Assembly (NCBI GenBank): GCA_021613335.1
Contig: JAJTWR010000392.1
Coordinates: 41,001 to 105,000, forward strand
Direction: 5' to 3'
DNA: 64,000 bases
Source of the DNA: Whitmania pigra
Lineage: Eukaryota; Annelida; Clitellata; Hirudinida; Haemopidae
Shown here: positions 20,728 to 34,474 of the stretch, one piece after another
Layout: each line of letters begins with the position of its first letter
How positions within the stretch are numbered: position 1 is the first letter of the stretch
Notes under the pieces: model-generated
What the model saw: only the letters and a program-made list of their open reading frames with translations
What the model was told of the DNA's origin: nothing
The model's database searches: none
Program-made: the position numbers and the translations under genes

Positions 20728-21457
20728 TGGTGCTAGATACAAAATGAGAATTTTATATGACTTCTTTTCATTCGCGAAGTTAAGCAGAATACGAATACAT
20801 CAATTAATTCTATAAGTTATTTTATTTTTAAAAGTTAATGGAAGTTACTACCAATTAATAGTAAATTATTTATGATTAAGGTAAACATATCATAAAAAAA
20901 TATTAAAATAAAATTTAGAAATTTATTTTTAAATAGTACAGGGAAAGTCATATGATGCCATACATCTAAATAATTTCGTTATAAAAGATTTCAAGCTTCT
21001 TAAGCAGAATTAACACAATTAATAAAATTTCATTTTAATGAGGTTCATTTACGGCAAATGATTTGCCGTGTTCAAACTTCAATTTAAAATAAATTACGCT
21101 TAATCAATGAAAGACGAGTGTAAATATCACATAATCCTCGACACAAATAATTAATTGATGTTTTTCGCTGAAAATAGTTTTGGATTTCTTCATTCACTTG
21201 AGCTTTAGAATGAAGTTCAGCAGCTGTACAAGTTGCCAGCCACCAAGCGTTAATTGAAAAAATATTTTAGAACGTTCGAATAAAAACAGATGAGTATAGA
21301 ATTTTACCATCAGTGGGAGTTTTGATGGAATACATAACACAAACAAATGTTATACAACCAAATAACTAAAAAACAAAACTGTTATAGTGGTGTAATAAGT
21401 ATGTTACAGAAAAAAAATTATTAGGTTTATTTTTATATAATTAGTTTTATATAATAT
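20728..21457. other. TRAPPC4 upstream region, no gene seen
   Basis: AT-rich sequence between the TRAPPC4 start and the Gypsy remnant. It presumably contains the TRAPPC4 promoter. I see no further coding exon or clear repeat boundary. Confidence 0.4.
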
Positions 21458-23130
21458 TCAGTATCTTTTATTGTTACCTCTAGTAATCACAGCATCTATG
21501 CCGTAGTTACAAGCGTCAGCTGCTATTATGATGCTCTGTAAGACTCCCTCGAGTTCATTAAATGACCTCTGGTGTATTTCCATCCAATCCAAATTTTCGT
21601 CATTCTCAAAATTGTTTATTGGTCTTCGCATTTGCCTCATCTTTGGTACAAAACACGAATAATAACTTATAATTCCCAAAAATGTTTTCAGCTGCTTGCG
21701 ATCTTCTGGCGTGCAGGTTAGCCGAACGGGTTACGTGCCTGCATACGGCGGTAATGGTAACAGTCGTAATGTGTGGTGTTCGAAACCCAGCCTGCAATGC
21801 CGCCAGCGCCCTTGAGAAGGAGCGCTATATAAATGGTTACAAGAAGCGCCTCTGACGCTATGCATATGGCGCTATATAAATGAAGTTACAATTCTGGTGG
21901 TATCTCCACAATGGCTCTAATTTTTGATAGTTCTGTCTCCGGCCTTTCTTATCTATTACGTGGCCAAGAAATGTAAGCTCTTTCTTAGAAAATGAACATT
22001 TGTCCAATTTTACTATGAATCTTTGAAAATTTTCTGAGTTTAAAAAGTTCAAGAACATTGCGGTTGTGTTCTTCTAAGGTGGAACCCGTTATTAATACGT
22101 CGTCTAAATAGGCTGAGTATCCTTTTAAACCCGATGTAAGTCTATCCATTATTTCCTGGAAATATTTTTTACTCCAAATGGTAGTCTTTGATATTGAAAT
22201 AGACCTTTGTGGGTATTGATTGTCACGAGTTCGTTTGAGCCTTCATCCATTTCTATTTGTAGATATGCGTCCACAAAATCTATCTGAGTAAACCACGTTC
22301 CTTCGTTTAATCTGGAAAATATTTCTTCCGGTATTGGAAGAGGATGTTGGTGCATCTCAAGAGCCTTGGTTAGCCCGGTTTTGAAGTCGGCACATATCCT
22401 GACTGAACCATTTTTGTTTGAGACGACTACTATGGGCGCCGCTCAATGACTATATTCCACATTCTTCGAGACACCGTCCTTCAATAGTCTCTTTTATTTA
22501 CTAATTCTTTATTTGCCGCTGCTTCCAATGGATATGGTATTTTCCGTTGTCTGCAAAATGTAGGACGTGCCTCTGCTTTAACTACTAGGGCTGCTTTCTT
22601 CTTGTTGCAATGACCTAATTCCTCTTTGAAGGTCACCGGAAATTGTTTTTGTAGTTCACGAATCAATAGTGATTCCGCTTCCAAAGTTCTTTCTTAAATT
22701 TTGCAACAGATGGCTTCGAAAGCTTTGGTTATTGGTGGAAGCTCCATCCATTTAATGCCCAGTAATTGATTTAGAAGCCTGGACATGTAAAATTTACTTA
22801 AAATTTTCCTACTACATCAATCTCTGTCCCGTTTGCTGCTCCAATTGCTGCAATAAGCTCTGCTAATTCTGGCTCGCCAATTTGTATCCAAGTCTCGGTA
22901 TTTATAAGTGTCACATCCGTTCCTGAGTCTAGTAGAATTCGTACTTCAACTCCCCCGAATTTGACCTATGTATACCTTCAGTTGGCTGGAATGCGATTTC
23001 TTTGTGTTCTCGGACTATCATTCCTCTTGATATTTCGGTTAGGAGTTGGACTTCTTCTTGACCTGTAAGTTGTTGCGAGGTGTCCCATTTTTCCACAATG
23101 GAAACAAGGCCCTTTATTTCTTAATGTATC
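21458..23130 (-). mobile_element. Ty3/Gypsy-type LTR retrotransposon fragment (gag end, protease, RT)
   Basis: Read leftward on the minus strand: a degenerate CCHC zinc knuckle near 23110-23075 (PCFHCGKMGH, last Cys replaced by Tyr); a retropepsin at about 22970-22810 (ILLDSGTDVTLI); reverse transcriptase at 22684-21880 (TWFTQIDFVDAYLQI, GLFQYQRLPFGV, FLGHVIDKKGR); the RT-RNase H connection (QLKTFLGIISYYSCFVP); and the start of RNase H (IIAADACNYGIDAV). Order and motifs are those of Ty3/Gypsy pol. There are several frame breaks, the integrase and LTRs are absent, and a SINE splits it at 21710-21891. It is not functional. Confidence 0.85.
21710..21891 (+). mobile_element. tRNA-like SINE inserted in the Gypsy fragment
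   Basis: An insert of about 182 bp separates two parts of Gypsy pol that would otherwise join. TTCTGG occurs on both sides (21704-21709 and 21892-21897) as a short target duplication. The head has an A-box-like GGTTAGCCGAACGGGTTACG and a B-box-like GTGTTCGAAACCC; the body carries GCGCTATATAAATG twice. Related GCGCTATATAAAT words occur in inverse orientation near 52885 and, diverged, near 40085. Confidence 0.72.
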
Positions 23131-23159
23131 TCGATTTTCCTTAGGTTTCTGCGATTATT

Positions 23160-25234
23160 GATTGTCCATTTATATATAATGTCCAAAAGGTCCGGGGTCG
23201 TTGAGCATCAGCTTTATTGTTGTCGTTCCTCTTTCTGTTGTTAAAGTTCTTATTGTTGCTTGATCCGGACATTCCAAAAAGAAATGTGTTATAGTCTCAG
23301 CCTTTTGAGGACATGTGTTGCATTTTCCACTATCGTGTCTTCTTAGTTTATGTAGATAATTGTTTAAGGCACATTTCCCAAGCCTGAGTCGGGAGAGCAA
23401 AACCTCCTTCTTTCTCGATAGACATTGGAATCTGCATCGTTTTTATACTTTATCCACTATTTCATGGTAGTGTCTACTTTCAAGGCTCTCGTTCCACCTG
23501 TGCTGCCATTCTTTGATGATGTTGTGATTTACAATTCTTTTAACATAGTGAATATCGGTGGATAGTGGTGTTCGACTTAACTGTTCTGTAATGGTGGCTT
23601 GCTAATTTGTCCGCCTTTTCGTTGCCTGGAATTCCTAAGTGTGCTGGAACCTAAACGAGTGTAACGTCTCCTCCTGCCTCTTGTAGATCCGAAATTAGAG
23701 ATGGTACTCTATGAACGTTGTCGGTATAGGCATTGTTTCTGTCCTCTAGACTTCAGCTTGAGCTTAGAGAATCACTCAGAATAAAAATCTTGAGTTTCGA
23801 AGATTGTTACTTAAGAAATTGGAGACATAAATCTATGGCAACCATTTCAGTCGAGCATATGCTGTGAGATGAAGTTCTGATGCTTATTTCTGTTTTGTTG
23901 TTTGATATGTATATTCCTATTACAGCACTATCTTCAATTTTTGATGCATCTGTGTAGCAGAGAAGATTTCCATGAAGATCTTCAATCGTTTCTCTGGCAT
24001 CCTAAGTGGGTTATCGACTGGAATTGTGAGATTAGTTTTCAATCTTGGGACATTTTAGTTTCCACCGAGGTCTTTTGAAATTTGAGGATTTTCTTGTTGC
24101 GATGCATCTAATCAAGCTGGATGGTGTTTTTCTATAATTTCGTGTGGGACTGAAATTCCTTTGATTTTGCTTAGTCTAATTTGAGTTTTGGTTCTTTTGC
24201 TGTTTTCTGGAAAGTAGTATCCTTTTGTGGGGTTGGTAGGTATGGTTATTAATTTGGTGGCATGATTAGTAATGAATTTTCTTCTAAGGTCAAGGGGGAG
24301 TTCTCCAGATTTTATTTGTAGGCTTGAGACGCTAGTGCTTTTTTGTGATTTTATACCATCATAGATTTTCTTTATCCTCTATCTCGAACTCTTCGCAACC
24401 GTAATCCAATATCGAGCTTATAATGGCTCTAAAGACTTGTAGAAGACTGGTTTTACTGGCCCCTCAGGAATCTCCTGATATAGCTCTCACAGCATTTAAA
24501 CGTTTTTGACATCGACGCTGAACTGATGTGGCATGGCTCTCTAACTGAGTCGATCATCTAACATTACTCCAAGAAAAGTTGCAGTTGAGGTCCTAGGTAA
24601 GAATAGACCCATTATATATAGGTCGTATAGGTCATTTTTTCGACCATAGTTATTTCTGGTAAAAAGATTGGGCTTTCGTTGTGGATATCTTAAATCCGTG
24701 GCTAAAGAAATTTGGTAGTAGCGTCAAGTTTCCTTTGCATTCGCTGTTTCAACACCTCAAGATTCCGACCAGATGTCCAGGAAGCAATATCGTCAGCATA
24801 CATAGACATTTTGGCTCCCTTGCGTGGATTTGGAATACTATTCAGCATTATGATAAAAAGAAGCGGACTTAGAACGCTTCCTTGAGGGATTCCGTTTTCT
24901 AGTTTATGAGGTTTGGAGATCGAATTTCCCACTCTGACTTCAATGAATCTCTATCGAGAAGTATTCTATCCATCTAACCCAGTCTAGAGACTCCAAGTTT
25001 TTTTAGTTGAAAAACTATACCGTCTCTCCAAACCATGTCAAAAGCCTTCTCTAGGTCGAGGAAGACCGCCATAGTCATTCTACGTTGATTGGAGAAAGAG
25101 GTAATATCATATGCTAGTCTTACTATATGGTCAGCACAACTTCTTCCTTTTCGGAAACCAGATTGGTTCGGGCTTAGCAAATTTCTTTCTTCGAGGTACC
25201 ACCTCAGCCTGGAGCCAATTACTCTTTCAAGAAG
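23160..25234 (-). mobile_element. non-LTR retrotransposon with RT and RNase H, 5'-truncated
   Basis: Minus strand: SPNQSGFRKGRSC, VFLDLEKAFD, GIPQGSVLSPLLF and YADDIA (25190-24702) are reverse transcriptase motifs 2-5 of LINEs. Further on, fragments like an RNase H domain appear around 23950-23560 (GIYISNN, STEMVAID, LSDS). The end near 23400-23170 has CNTCPQKAETITHFFLECP, the CCHC-type C-terminus seen in the I/Jockey/R1 group. Frames shift repeatedly. It ends in a short TATA-rich tail directly against the Gypsy gag piece. At 25234 the open protein (LLLERVIGSRLRW) stops at the hAT end. Confidence 0.8.
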
Positions 25235-25690
25235 CAGTGTTGCCGTAAGTACTTCAAAAATGTACTTAAGTATAAGTACAAAGTACCTGGGGCTGAAGGT
25301 ACTTATAAGTGCAGGTAGAAGTACGTTGTAGGAAATGTACTTAAGTACAAGTACTTTTGGGGACCTTCATTGATCAGAAATAATATTCGTTAGCCTCAAT
25401 TCAATGTTAAGACAAGTATAACAGAATTTATATTTATCAATAAAATTGTTTATTCTTTAAAGGAAGCAGTGTTTCAAAATGTTTGTCACAGAGTCTGTTA
25501 CGCTGAGGAGTCAGTGTAAGACCAGCTTGACTGAATAGTCATTCAACAGGTGCAGATGATGGAATGGTACTTAACGCAGGTCATTTGTATGGCGTCTTAT
25601 GCAGTATCAGAGGTTCTCGGTGTAGAGGGGTCTTCAACTGACGCTTGAAGAGCTCAAGTGTTGATTGAGGCCGGATGTTGGTAACATGTA
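25235..25690 (-). mobile_element. hAT element fragment with terminal repeat
   Basis: It starts CAGTGTTGCCGTAAGTACTT, a hAT-like terminus (CAGTGTTG), with repeated GTACTTAAGTA words to 25355. The minus strand at about 25570-25460 encodes IPSSAPVE, a stop, then LFSQAGLTLTPQRNRL. This is the hAT dimerisation motif 'S.APVER.FS..G.......R.RL' with Arg turned into a stop. It lies directly next to the truncated LINE. The right boundary is uncertain. Confidence 0.65.
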
Positions 25691-26150
25691 ACAACGAATA
25701 GTAATTCTTTATTTAATTTGTTTTTGGCAAAATCGAATAGAGCCTAGTTAAAGCAAGTACGCTTATGATTGTCAAACTCGTGTAATATAATGATGTAATT
25801 CTATGAATTTTGAAGCTAAAATTTCGCAAAGGTAAAATGTTCTAGAACGTTAATAACATTTACGAGTTAAATGCTGCTGGTTTATTGTAAATGGTCGCAT
25901 AAATGAATAAAACTGTCGTTACATAACGAGCCATCAAATCTATTTAATGCAACATAAGAAATAAATATCGAATAAAAATGAGAAAATTGTTTTAAACATT
26001 AAAATGTCAGCTCTAAAAATTCTATTCAGACAAGCAGAAGTGACTAATTAGTTTTTGGGAAATTTTGCAATCCAGGTAGATTGCTGTGTGTTCGAGTCAG
26101 TACGTGACTCTGCTTAAAAGTCGAGTAATGAAAATGCGAGCACTGTCACG
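25691..26150. promoter_or_regulatory. upstream region of SORL1
   Basis: AT-rich 460-bp stretch before the SORL1 start codon. It presumably contains the promoter and 5' UTR, but I can point to no specific site. There is no coding signal. Confidence 0.35.
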
Positions 26151-27721
26151 ATGAACAAATCGTTCCTAATTATTTTGTTTGCTTTATCCACGAGCGTAGG
26201 TGCTGAATTTTCTCCTCAGTTTATTGAGAGCGAAAAATTTCTGCGCACTAACCAGTTGGAAAACGAAGCTCTTGCACACCATTATGTGATCGAAGTCAAT
26301 GGGAATTCTGAGATTTACAAAAACAAACCATCCAACAGATTCAAAAGATCTACCCAAGAGACAAATTCTTTAGTCGGTTAAATATCGTCTTACGATATAT
26401 AACTATTTTTCTAACTTTTATACCTATTTTCAAAGGTGAACGTGGCAAGTCTGAACGACAGTCATGCCATGCTCATGGTTTCTTGGGCAGGGGAGGGCAG
26501 TGACGTCATTGTAGCTCTGGCCAGGGACGTCTTACTGACTTCGATGTATTCAAGCAACCTCTACTTCTCTCATGACTACGGGACCAGCTTTAAAAAGCAG
26601 CCACTGTTCCTTGCAAATGGATCGGAAGCTACAATTTATCGTTTTTTTCTGAGTCCCGTCTTCAACACTCACGTGAGTCGTGCTTCGTTTTTGTGACAAG
26701 AATTTTATTGGTTTGTATTGATATCTGAAGTCTAAAGAGATAAAGTTATGTTTAATAGTTATGATTTAATGCAGTAGTTATGATTTATGTATTATGACTT
26801 CAAGTTTAATTAATTTATAATAGAAAATTAAAATATAAATATAATATTTATTATTTCACTGCATATGATCAATTTTGTCACATGAGCATGTTGTTTAAAT
26901 GTGATCACTGATAGATAAGAAGATGATGATGATGATAATGATAATAACAGTGATTCTAGTCAACCATTTGAACAAATGCAGTACGTCTTCGCCGACCTTT
27001 TCCACAAAACCATCTGGACGACAGCAGACAGTGGCAAAACGTTCAGCAGAAAGTCCCTGTCATTTGCTCCTTTGTTCGTATCATTCCACCCTACCCAGTG
27101 GGACACTATGGTGGCTTTTGAAGGGAAAGGAAACAGCTTTGATGTTTGTTGTCTTCTGAGAAATAGTAGCTTTAAGCAAAATAAAAGACGAACGATTAAT
27201 AATCACCAATAATAACCAATCGTATTCTTGCATATGATTGGAAACCCAGCATTAATTAATGAGACTATTGAGACCTGACTGAGTGTATAAAAGCTAAAAT
27301 TATAAGTTATGATGATCATTATTAATTAAATCATGGTTCATGCATTGAACCTTGCTTATAATTTATACAGTTGATAATTGGTTACTATGCACAGATTATT
27401 AACAGCTCATGTTGTGATTATTTTAAAAATCTTTTTATAGATTCACATCTCTCGAAACTATGGATTGACATGGAGATTGTTGCATGAAGCTGCCAAGGGC
27501 TTCTTCTGGTTGGAAAAATGTTTCTTTGTGAAATGTTTCTTTATCTATCAAATTCAGTTGATAAATTAATAAATTATTAAAAGTAATAAATTAAGTAAAA
27601 TTAATCAATTAATCAATTTGAAGCATAACCTAACATCATCTTATTAATTATTCTGCAATAGCTTTCACTAATTAATGATTAGACAATTAGCAGGTAATTT
27701 AAATATTATTAATATTATTAC

Positions 27722-27752
<31 letters not shown>

Positions 27753-28232
27753 GTTATTATTATTAATTATTATTATTATTATTATTATTATTACTGTTAT
27801 TATTATTATTAATTATCATTATTATTATCATCAGTTTATTAGCCTATGAGAAATCAATAGTAAATCATTAAGTGTTGCGCAGCAATTAACTAACAACAGG
27901 GGATCCACTGAATACGGAGATGATGTCGGCGACTTGTACGTTCTCGATGCATCTCGGTCGTACGCATTGAAGCGCAACTACAACTCCGGACGAGCCTCGC
28001 AACTGGTGTCGAACGTCGAATCTTTCCAGCGCTCCAACGAGTTCCTGATTGCAATCAAAAAAGTTAACTCGTTGCAGGTGAGAGGTCTATCGGCATTATC
28101 TCGTTACTTCTCTTTTTTGTAAGTTAGAGAAAGATAGTCAGAGTAACCTCATTTTAGATTTTCTATGTTTTTATCACCACTATAGATTTTTCAAAAATTT
28201 ATTATTGAACTGAATCAGTAAAATTAAATAGA

Positions 28233-28272
<40 letters not shown>

Positions 28273-31200
28273 TAACATTTAACATAAAATTCGTGAAATA
28301 TATTAATTATTTAATATTTACAAAAAATTGTTTAAAATCATTCAACTGAAAAATATCATTCTTCTCGCAACAGTTTTCAACGACAGTGAGCGAAATATGG
28401 ATCTCAACAAATGGTAGAGACTTCAGAAGGGCCAACATGCCTCCTAACAATTATTATAAGGCAAGATGGATTATTTCTGTCGTGCTATTAAATTGAATAT
28501 TATATTAGACCTTATTTTGAAAATAATTAAGTATTTCAGTTAATTGTCAGATGATTTTCATGATTAAATATTTACACCAATGTACTTAAGCACTGTAAAA
28601 ATTTAACCAGCAGGTAATTATTCAATAAATAATTTTCCATTAATATTTGATAATTTCCTGTTACATTAATTATTATAATTGTTTTTCATTATTTAATGCT
28701 TAACTAATACTTAACTTAGTTTTTAATATAAATTTAATTCTCAAATACCTAGGAAATGTATGTAGCAGACGCCACAGAGCACCAGATCTTTCTGTGTGCC
28801 TCCATCAACAACACGAATCAGGTGAACCTTTACACCAGCGACAGTAGGGGACTATATTTCTCACTCTCCTTGGAGGGTATTATTTACTACAACCCTAATG
28901 GCATCAATAACAACACCTGGCTCAGGTGAGCAGTGTGTTTGTCATTTTAATTAATTTTTAAATGGTGGGGTTAGGGTCATGGATAAGATTGAGGATGGAA
29001 TTAAGTATCTAAAGTCTCTGCCATTGAGTTGGCTTTTGCCTGTCATTCAGCTTGCATTATTGTATAAACAATTGCTTTACAAGAATTTACATCTATTATT
29101 CAAGACTTAAGTATTTAAGTGCAATATTTTTCATACAAATGCATTTATTTCAGGTATTACGCAGATCGTCAGTTTGCCGACATGCACAAAGTCGAGGGTC
29201 TCAATGGAGTATACATTGCCACCAAACTGGTCAATGCATCTGCTCCACTAAGCATTTCTTCTGACATTAAAAAGGTTACCATGATCAGCTTCAACAAGGG
29301 TGGAGACTGGAAATACCTGCCTGCCCCTTCGACAAAGAATGATTTCTATTGCATGGTAGGCTGTTGACAAGTTGCTTATATTTATGTTTTTTAATACTTA
29401 AATTTTATGCAGATTTCCTCGGAGTGCAACCTCCACCTCGCTCAGATATATCACTCGCTCCTTTCCGACACGACCATCAAACCAATCCTTTCTACTTCTG
29501 CAGCCCCCGGGCTTATTGTTGCCTCTGGAAACACCGGGTCATCCATCAACTCCAACTACGACACGTTTATTTCCAGCAATGGTGGATTTAGTTGGAGGAA
29601 GGTGAATTGTCTTTGTTCAAAAGGTTTAATTTTAAGTTAAGAGAATTTAAAAAAAAGTTTTAAAAAAATTACGTAAAGTTTAATCTTAAGGTTAAGGCAT
29701 GGATGTGAGAGACATTGCTATCCATGTTATGACATATTAAACAGGTGACTGTGAATGTAAATTTGTAAGTGAAAAATGCAAAGTTTGGTTGGAAGAGGTA
29801 AGTGAATGAATGAATTAATTAATTTGAGTTGAGCAGGCGATCAACATCAGTTGAGAATGTTTAAGATGCAACAAGTTAGATGTCTCGATTTAGTTCTAAA
29901 AGTAAAAATAAATTGCAACCATGAGATGTAGGTCTGCAATGCACAAGTGTTAATTTTTATTTTAAAATTTATAAAAAAAAATTATTTTGGACAATTTTAA
30001 AAACTTCCTTTTTAATGGAAGGCACTGAACGGAACACACCACATCCTCGTAGGAGACCACGGAGGAATCCTCGTTGCAATGCAAATGAACGAGCTAACCA
30101 ATCACATTGTGTTGGCATTTTTTCATATTTATGTTATATGTAATATAGAGACAATCACAAATGATAGTATTAATAATAACAATGATAATAAATATATGTA
30201 GATATATTTATCTATTTTTAAATATTATTTTATTGATAATAGTGATTAATTTAGCTACAGTGGCAGCTTTTTAAGTATAAATATGAACAACTTTTCAGTT
30301 ACTCATTGGATGAAGGCCACACATGGAGAGTCCTTGAATTTGCCAGCAGCAAGATCAGGGTCTATGGTTTTTTCACAGAACCAGGAGAGGAGACTGGGGT
30401 ATTTACCATATTTGGTTCTAACCCTGGCAGCCACAGCTGGGAAGTTCTGCAAGTTAACCTCACAAAAGTTTTTAGTAAGTGCCCTACTTACTTTTTCAGC
30501 CATCTGTCAACGTGTCAATCGATGCTTAAAATTTTAAGATTTTGAATATCGCATCACGATCATTCGTCTTTGCGCTTGCCGACAAGTGATTAATAATCTT
30601 AATTATCTGAATTAGTAATCGGAGGAATGATTGTTTTAATATAGGGTAGATGAAATCAATGTGTTTTTACTTAAAACACATGTTTTTATTTAAAATACAT
30701 GAGTAAAACATTCATCTCATTCATTGCAGACAGAACTTGTGAAGATTCCGATTACACGACATGGACTCCTAGCGGCGATCCAAATGTCGACTGCCTGTTG
30801 GGAAGGAAGATGTACTTTGAGAAGAGGAAAGCACTCAGCATCTGTTACAATGGCAGGAACTACGACAGGGTGACCTCAGTCTCGAACTGCCCCTGCAAGA
30901 TCGAGGATTATGAATGGTTTGGGAGGAGTTTCAAATTTTTTTTTATTGATTTGTTTTCAGGCATTGCTTGGAAATTTTGTTATATTCAAGGATTTTTATT
31001 AAGAATTTAACCATGTAAATTAAATCAATTTTTTTTAAATACAATTAAAATGCTTGCTACTTATTATTTTACAGCGATTTTGGCTTCATCAAGAACTCGA
31101 CAACAAAGCTATGTCAGCAAGTTCAAACTCCACTGTCTCCAAGCAGATGTTTTGAAGGAAATTTGTACAACAGAACAAGAGGGTAAGTTAATAACTGAAT

Positions 31201-31407
31201 TATTATTATTATTATCATCGTCATCACCATCATCATCATCATAATTTTGCACTCAATTGGATCTTAAAATCTTGGAATGAATTATCTGAGTATATTTGTC
31301 AATGTGCTTTCAATTGTGCTACAGGTACAGGAGAGTTCCCATGGATACCTGCGAGGGGGGAATGGAAGATGACTTTGAACCAATACTCAGCAACTGTCCT
31401 GTTCTAG
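26151..31407 (+). other. SORL1: SORL1 exons 1-14: signal, propeptide, VPS10P and 10CC
   Basis: Exons 26151-26372, 26436-26672, 26982-27143, 27441-27508, 27900-28077, 28374-28460, 28753-28925, 29154-29355, 29413-29601, 30022-30110, 30299-30474, 30730-30916, 31075-31182, 31325-31407 (residues 1 to about 720). Propeller blades carry Asp-box-like turns: [57 protein letters not shown] and VFTIFGS are SorLA-type hallmarks of the last blades. The cysteine-rich 10CC part includes [25 protein letters not shown] and DTCEGG. The VPS10P domain binds peptide cargo and the released propeptide. Confidence 0.94.
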
Positions 31408-34400
31408 GTAAATTAATTAACTAGTTTTACTTCATGTTGATTTAACTGTTAAATTTTTATTAATTAATATTGATACATTAATAATTAAATTAATCAACTG
31501 ACTCTTAACGAGATTATAGTTACAAACAGTAGATCTTAGTAGTGAAGTCAGTAGTGAAGTTCTGTAATTGAATTTTTTGGCAGCTCTCGGTGAGTTTGTG
31601 ATGCTGGTGAACATGACCGACATACATAGGTACTCCTTTTCCAACCTTCGAACCACTCGAATTCAAATGAACAACGTCGGAAATGTCATCGCCGCGACAT
31701 ACAACTACCTCGACGACTGCTTATATTTTGCCGACAACAGGCGGGATAACATACAGGTCGTTAAAAATTGTCATTAAGTAATGCTTGTGGTTTAATGATA
31801 AAAATTCAATAATTAAAATTAGAAATATCGTGTTGCAAACATAAGTTATAATTACAAATTATGGTGGTAGCATTAACTATTAAATAATAATTACATAGTA
31901 ATACCAATAATACCTAATGAATTGATCATCACAATCATAAAATCCATCATTATTGTCAATAGGCCATGTGCCTCAGAGGACCAATGTGGGGTCCAAACCA
32001 GAAGATCCTACTGACCGAAGACATGAACCACATCGAGAGCTTGACTTACAACTGGGTCACCAAGCAGCTTTTCTGGGTCGACTCGGGTCACAAGAGGCTG
32101 GAAACTTTGAGCCTGAAGAATGGCAAAAGGATTGTTCTCCTTAAGAACTTGGAAGAACCAAAATCACTGGCCATTCATCCAAAGATGGGGTACGCTTGCC
32201 AATTTATTTTGTAATGAGTTTGTCCATTTGCTATTGTTTGTGGTTAATTTTTTAAAGCTGAAGCTTATCACTAGTTTTATTAAATATTATTCAGAAGATA
32301 TTTTTTAAATATTTAATTTTGTTTATTATAATGTGAAAGTAAATTTTTAATTTGTTGTCAGTGAAAGTCATAATTTTAATATGTGTTCAATCTCCATCAT
32401 TGTCGTCGATGTCATCATTATCATAATTTTATTAGATATCACAATCCATTCAACCAATCATGATACACACAAAACCATTTTTAAATAAATTCCATGCAGA
32501 TTCATGTTCATCACTGACTGGTCAACTGACAACCCTCGAATAATCAGGAGCAACATGATTGGTTTGGACCAACGAATCATAATAAACAAGACAAAGATGT
32601 CGATCAAAAGACCCAACGGGGTTTCAGTGGATGGTGTGACCTCCAAAATTTTTTTCGTGGATGCGGGGGTCAGCTCGTTATACTGTTGCAACTTTGAGGG
32701 GGACGGGTGTAGAACCACGGGGCTCTTCAGTGGTGCTCACCCCTTCTCAACCACAATCTTTAAGGTGCTCTTGTAATATTGTGTTCTTAAAACTATTTAA
32801 GATTACAATTAGTGACTGTGATGCTGTCAAAGGTAACGATTAGGATGAGGATCGTGTTAATGATATTGTTGTTGATAAATGTTGATCTGATGGTGGTTGT
32901 GTTGTTGAGCTTTGGAGTTGATTAAACGATATATTGAAAGTGAATATTTTGGTAATGGTACGTTAAATATTTAATTAAATGAAACATATTCTTAAAAATG
33001 TTCTAACAACTTGATATAATACTTGATACAATAGTGGTTGTACTTGACAAATGATCCAGCTGGTGTTAATGATAAACACTTCAATGGGATGGCTTTAAGA
33101 CTCTTTAGAGAATTGGTTCAATTTAATGTCAGAGCTTTTTTAAATTTATTATCAAGAACACTAGCTTATTATTTTATTAGCACATTAGATAATCGCTGAA
33201 TTCATTAAACCTAACGTTGTTCATTTCCAACAAAGCAAAACCTTTTGTGGGCCGACCCACTGGCTGGTGCAGTTTATTCAATTTCCAAAGAAAGGGGAGG
33301 AGTTTCGGTGAGATTGTTGGAAGGATATCCGAGCGTTGTTGACATCATTGCCTTCAGCACCAACGCACAACAAGGTTTGTGCTTGGGGTTAACTTGTTAA
33401 CAATTATTAGATCTGTATTATTTTCACTCCAGATTAATTTATACCATTATTAACGATAGATTTACTTTGGTATGATTTGATGGGCTGTTAATTATATTAA
33501 TCACTTAATTTTTGTATGCTTTGAAATCATCTAAATTTTGAGAGGAGTTTCTTTTTTAAAAAACAAATGATTAAATAGAATAATTCATTACTCAACTATT
33601 ATTTGTTATTATTATTAAACTAATTAAAAATAATTTCAAGTAATCTGCAAATTGGAGGCCCACAACATTAGCATAGATTTTAATTTTAACTGTAATTATA
33701 AAATAAATAAATAAATTATTACATAAATGTTATATTATATTATCATTAATATTTAAAGTTGATTAATAATATATGTTAAATGAATTATGTCTGAATGACT
33801 CAAGTGATTAATTAATATCCATCAGACACAAGTTCCTGCTTCAGCAGCCCTTGCAGAGATACAAATGCACTCTGCTTCGAACTCAACAACACGAGTCGAC
33901 TCTGCAAATGTCCCGAGGAATTCGTAGAAGTTTCCAGCGGAAACGGTAACGTCAGCTGCGCTTGTCAGAGCGGAGAGGAGCTTGATGGAGATGCGTGCAA
34001 GACTGGTGAGTGTTGATCTGAAGGTCTCGAGTTCGAAACCTGCTTGTGGAGGTCGTCATTGTTGTAGTATTGTTGTTGAAGTTGTTGTTGTTGTTGTTGT
34101 TATTGTTGTGAAGATAAAGTTAAAGTTTTTTGGATGCAATTAACATTTTAAATGTTTAAAGTTTTTAATTATTATTGCAAAAATAAACAAATTAGAAAAT
34201 TTATTATGTAATGAAAACAAGTAAAAAACTAAGTTTCTCTTTAGTGGGAACTGACTGATTCAAAAAAGTTAAAGATGTTTTGAATTTGCAGGAAACTTTT
34301 CATTGTCTGTTAACAGTTTCAAACAGGTGTCCAGACGGGCAGTTCACCTGTGCGAATCGCAGGTGCATCCCATTGTCGGAGGTCTGCGATGGCAATGATG

Positions 34401-34441
34401 ACTGCATGGATTTCTCTGACGAGAACTGCAGTAAGATGATG

Positions 34442-34474
<33 letters not shown>

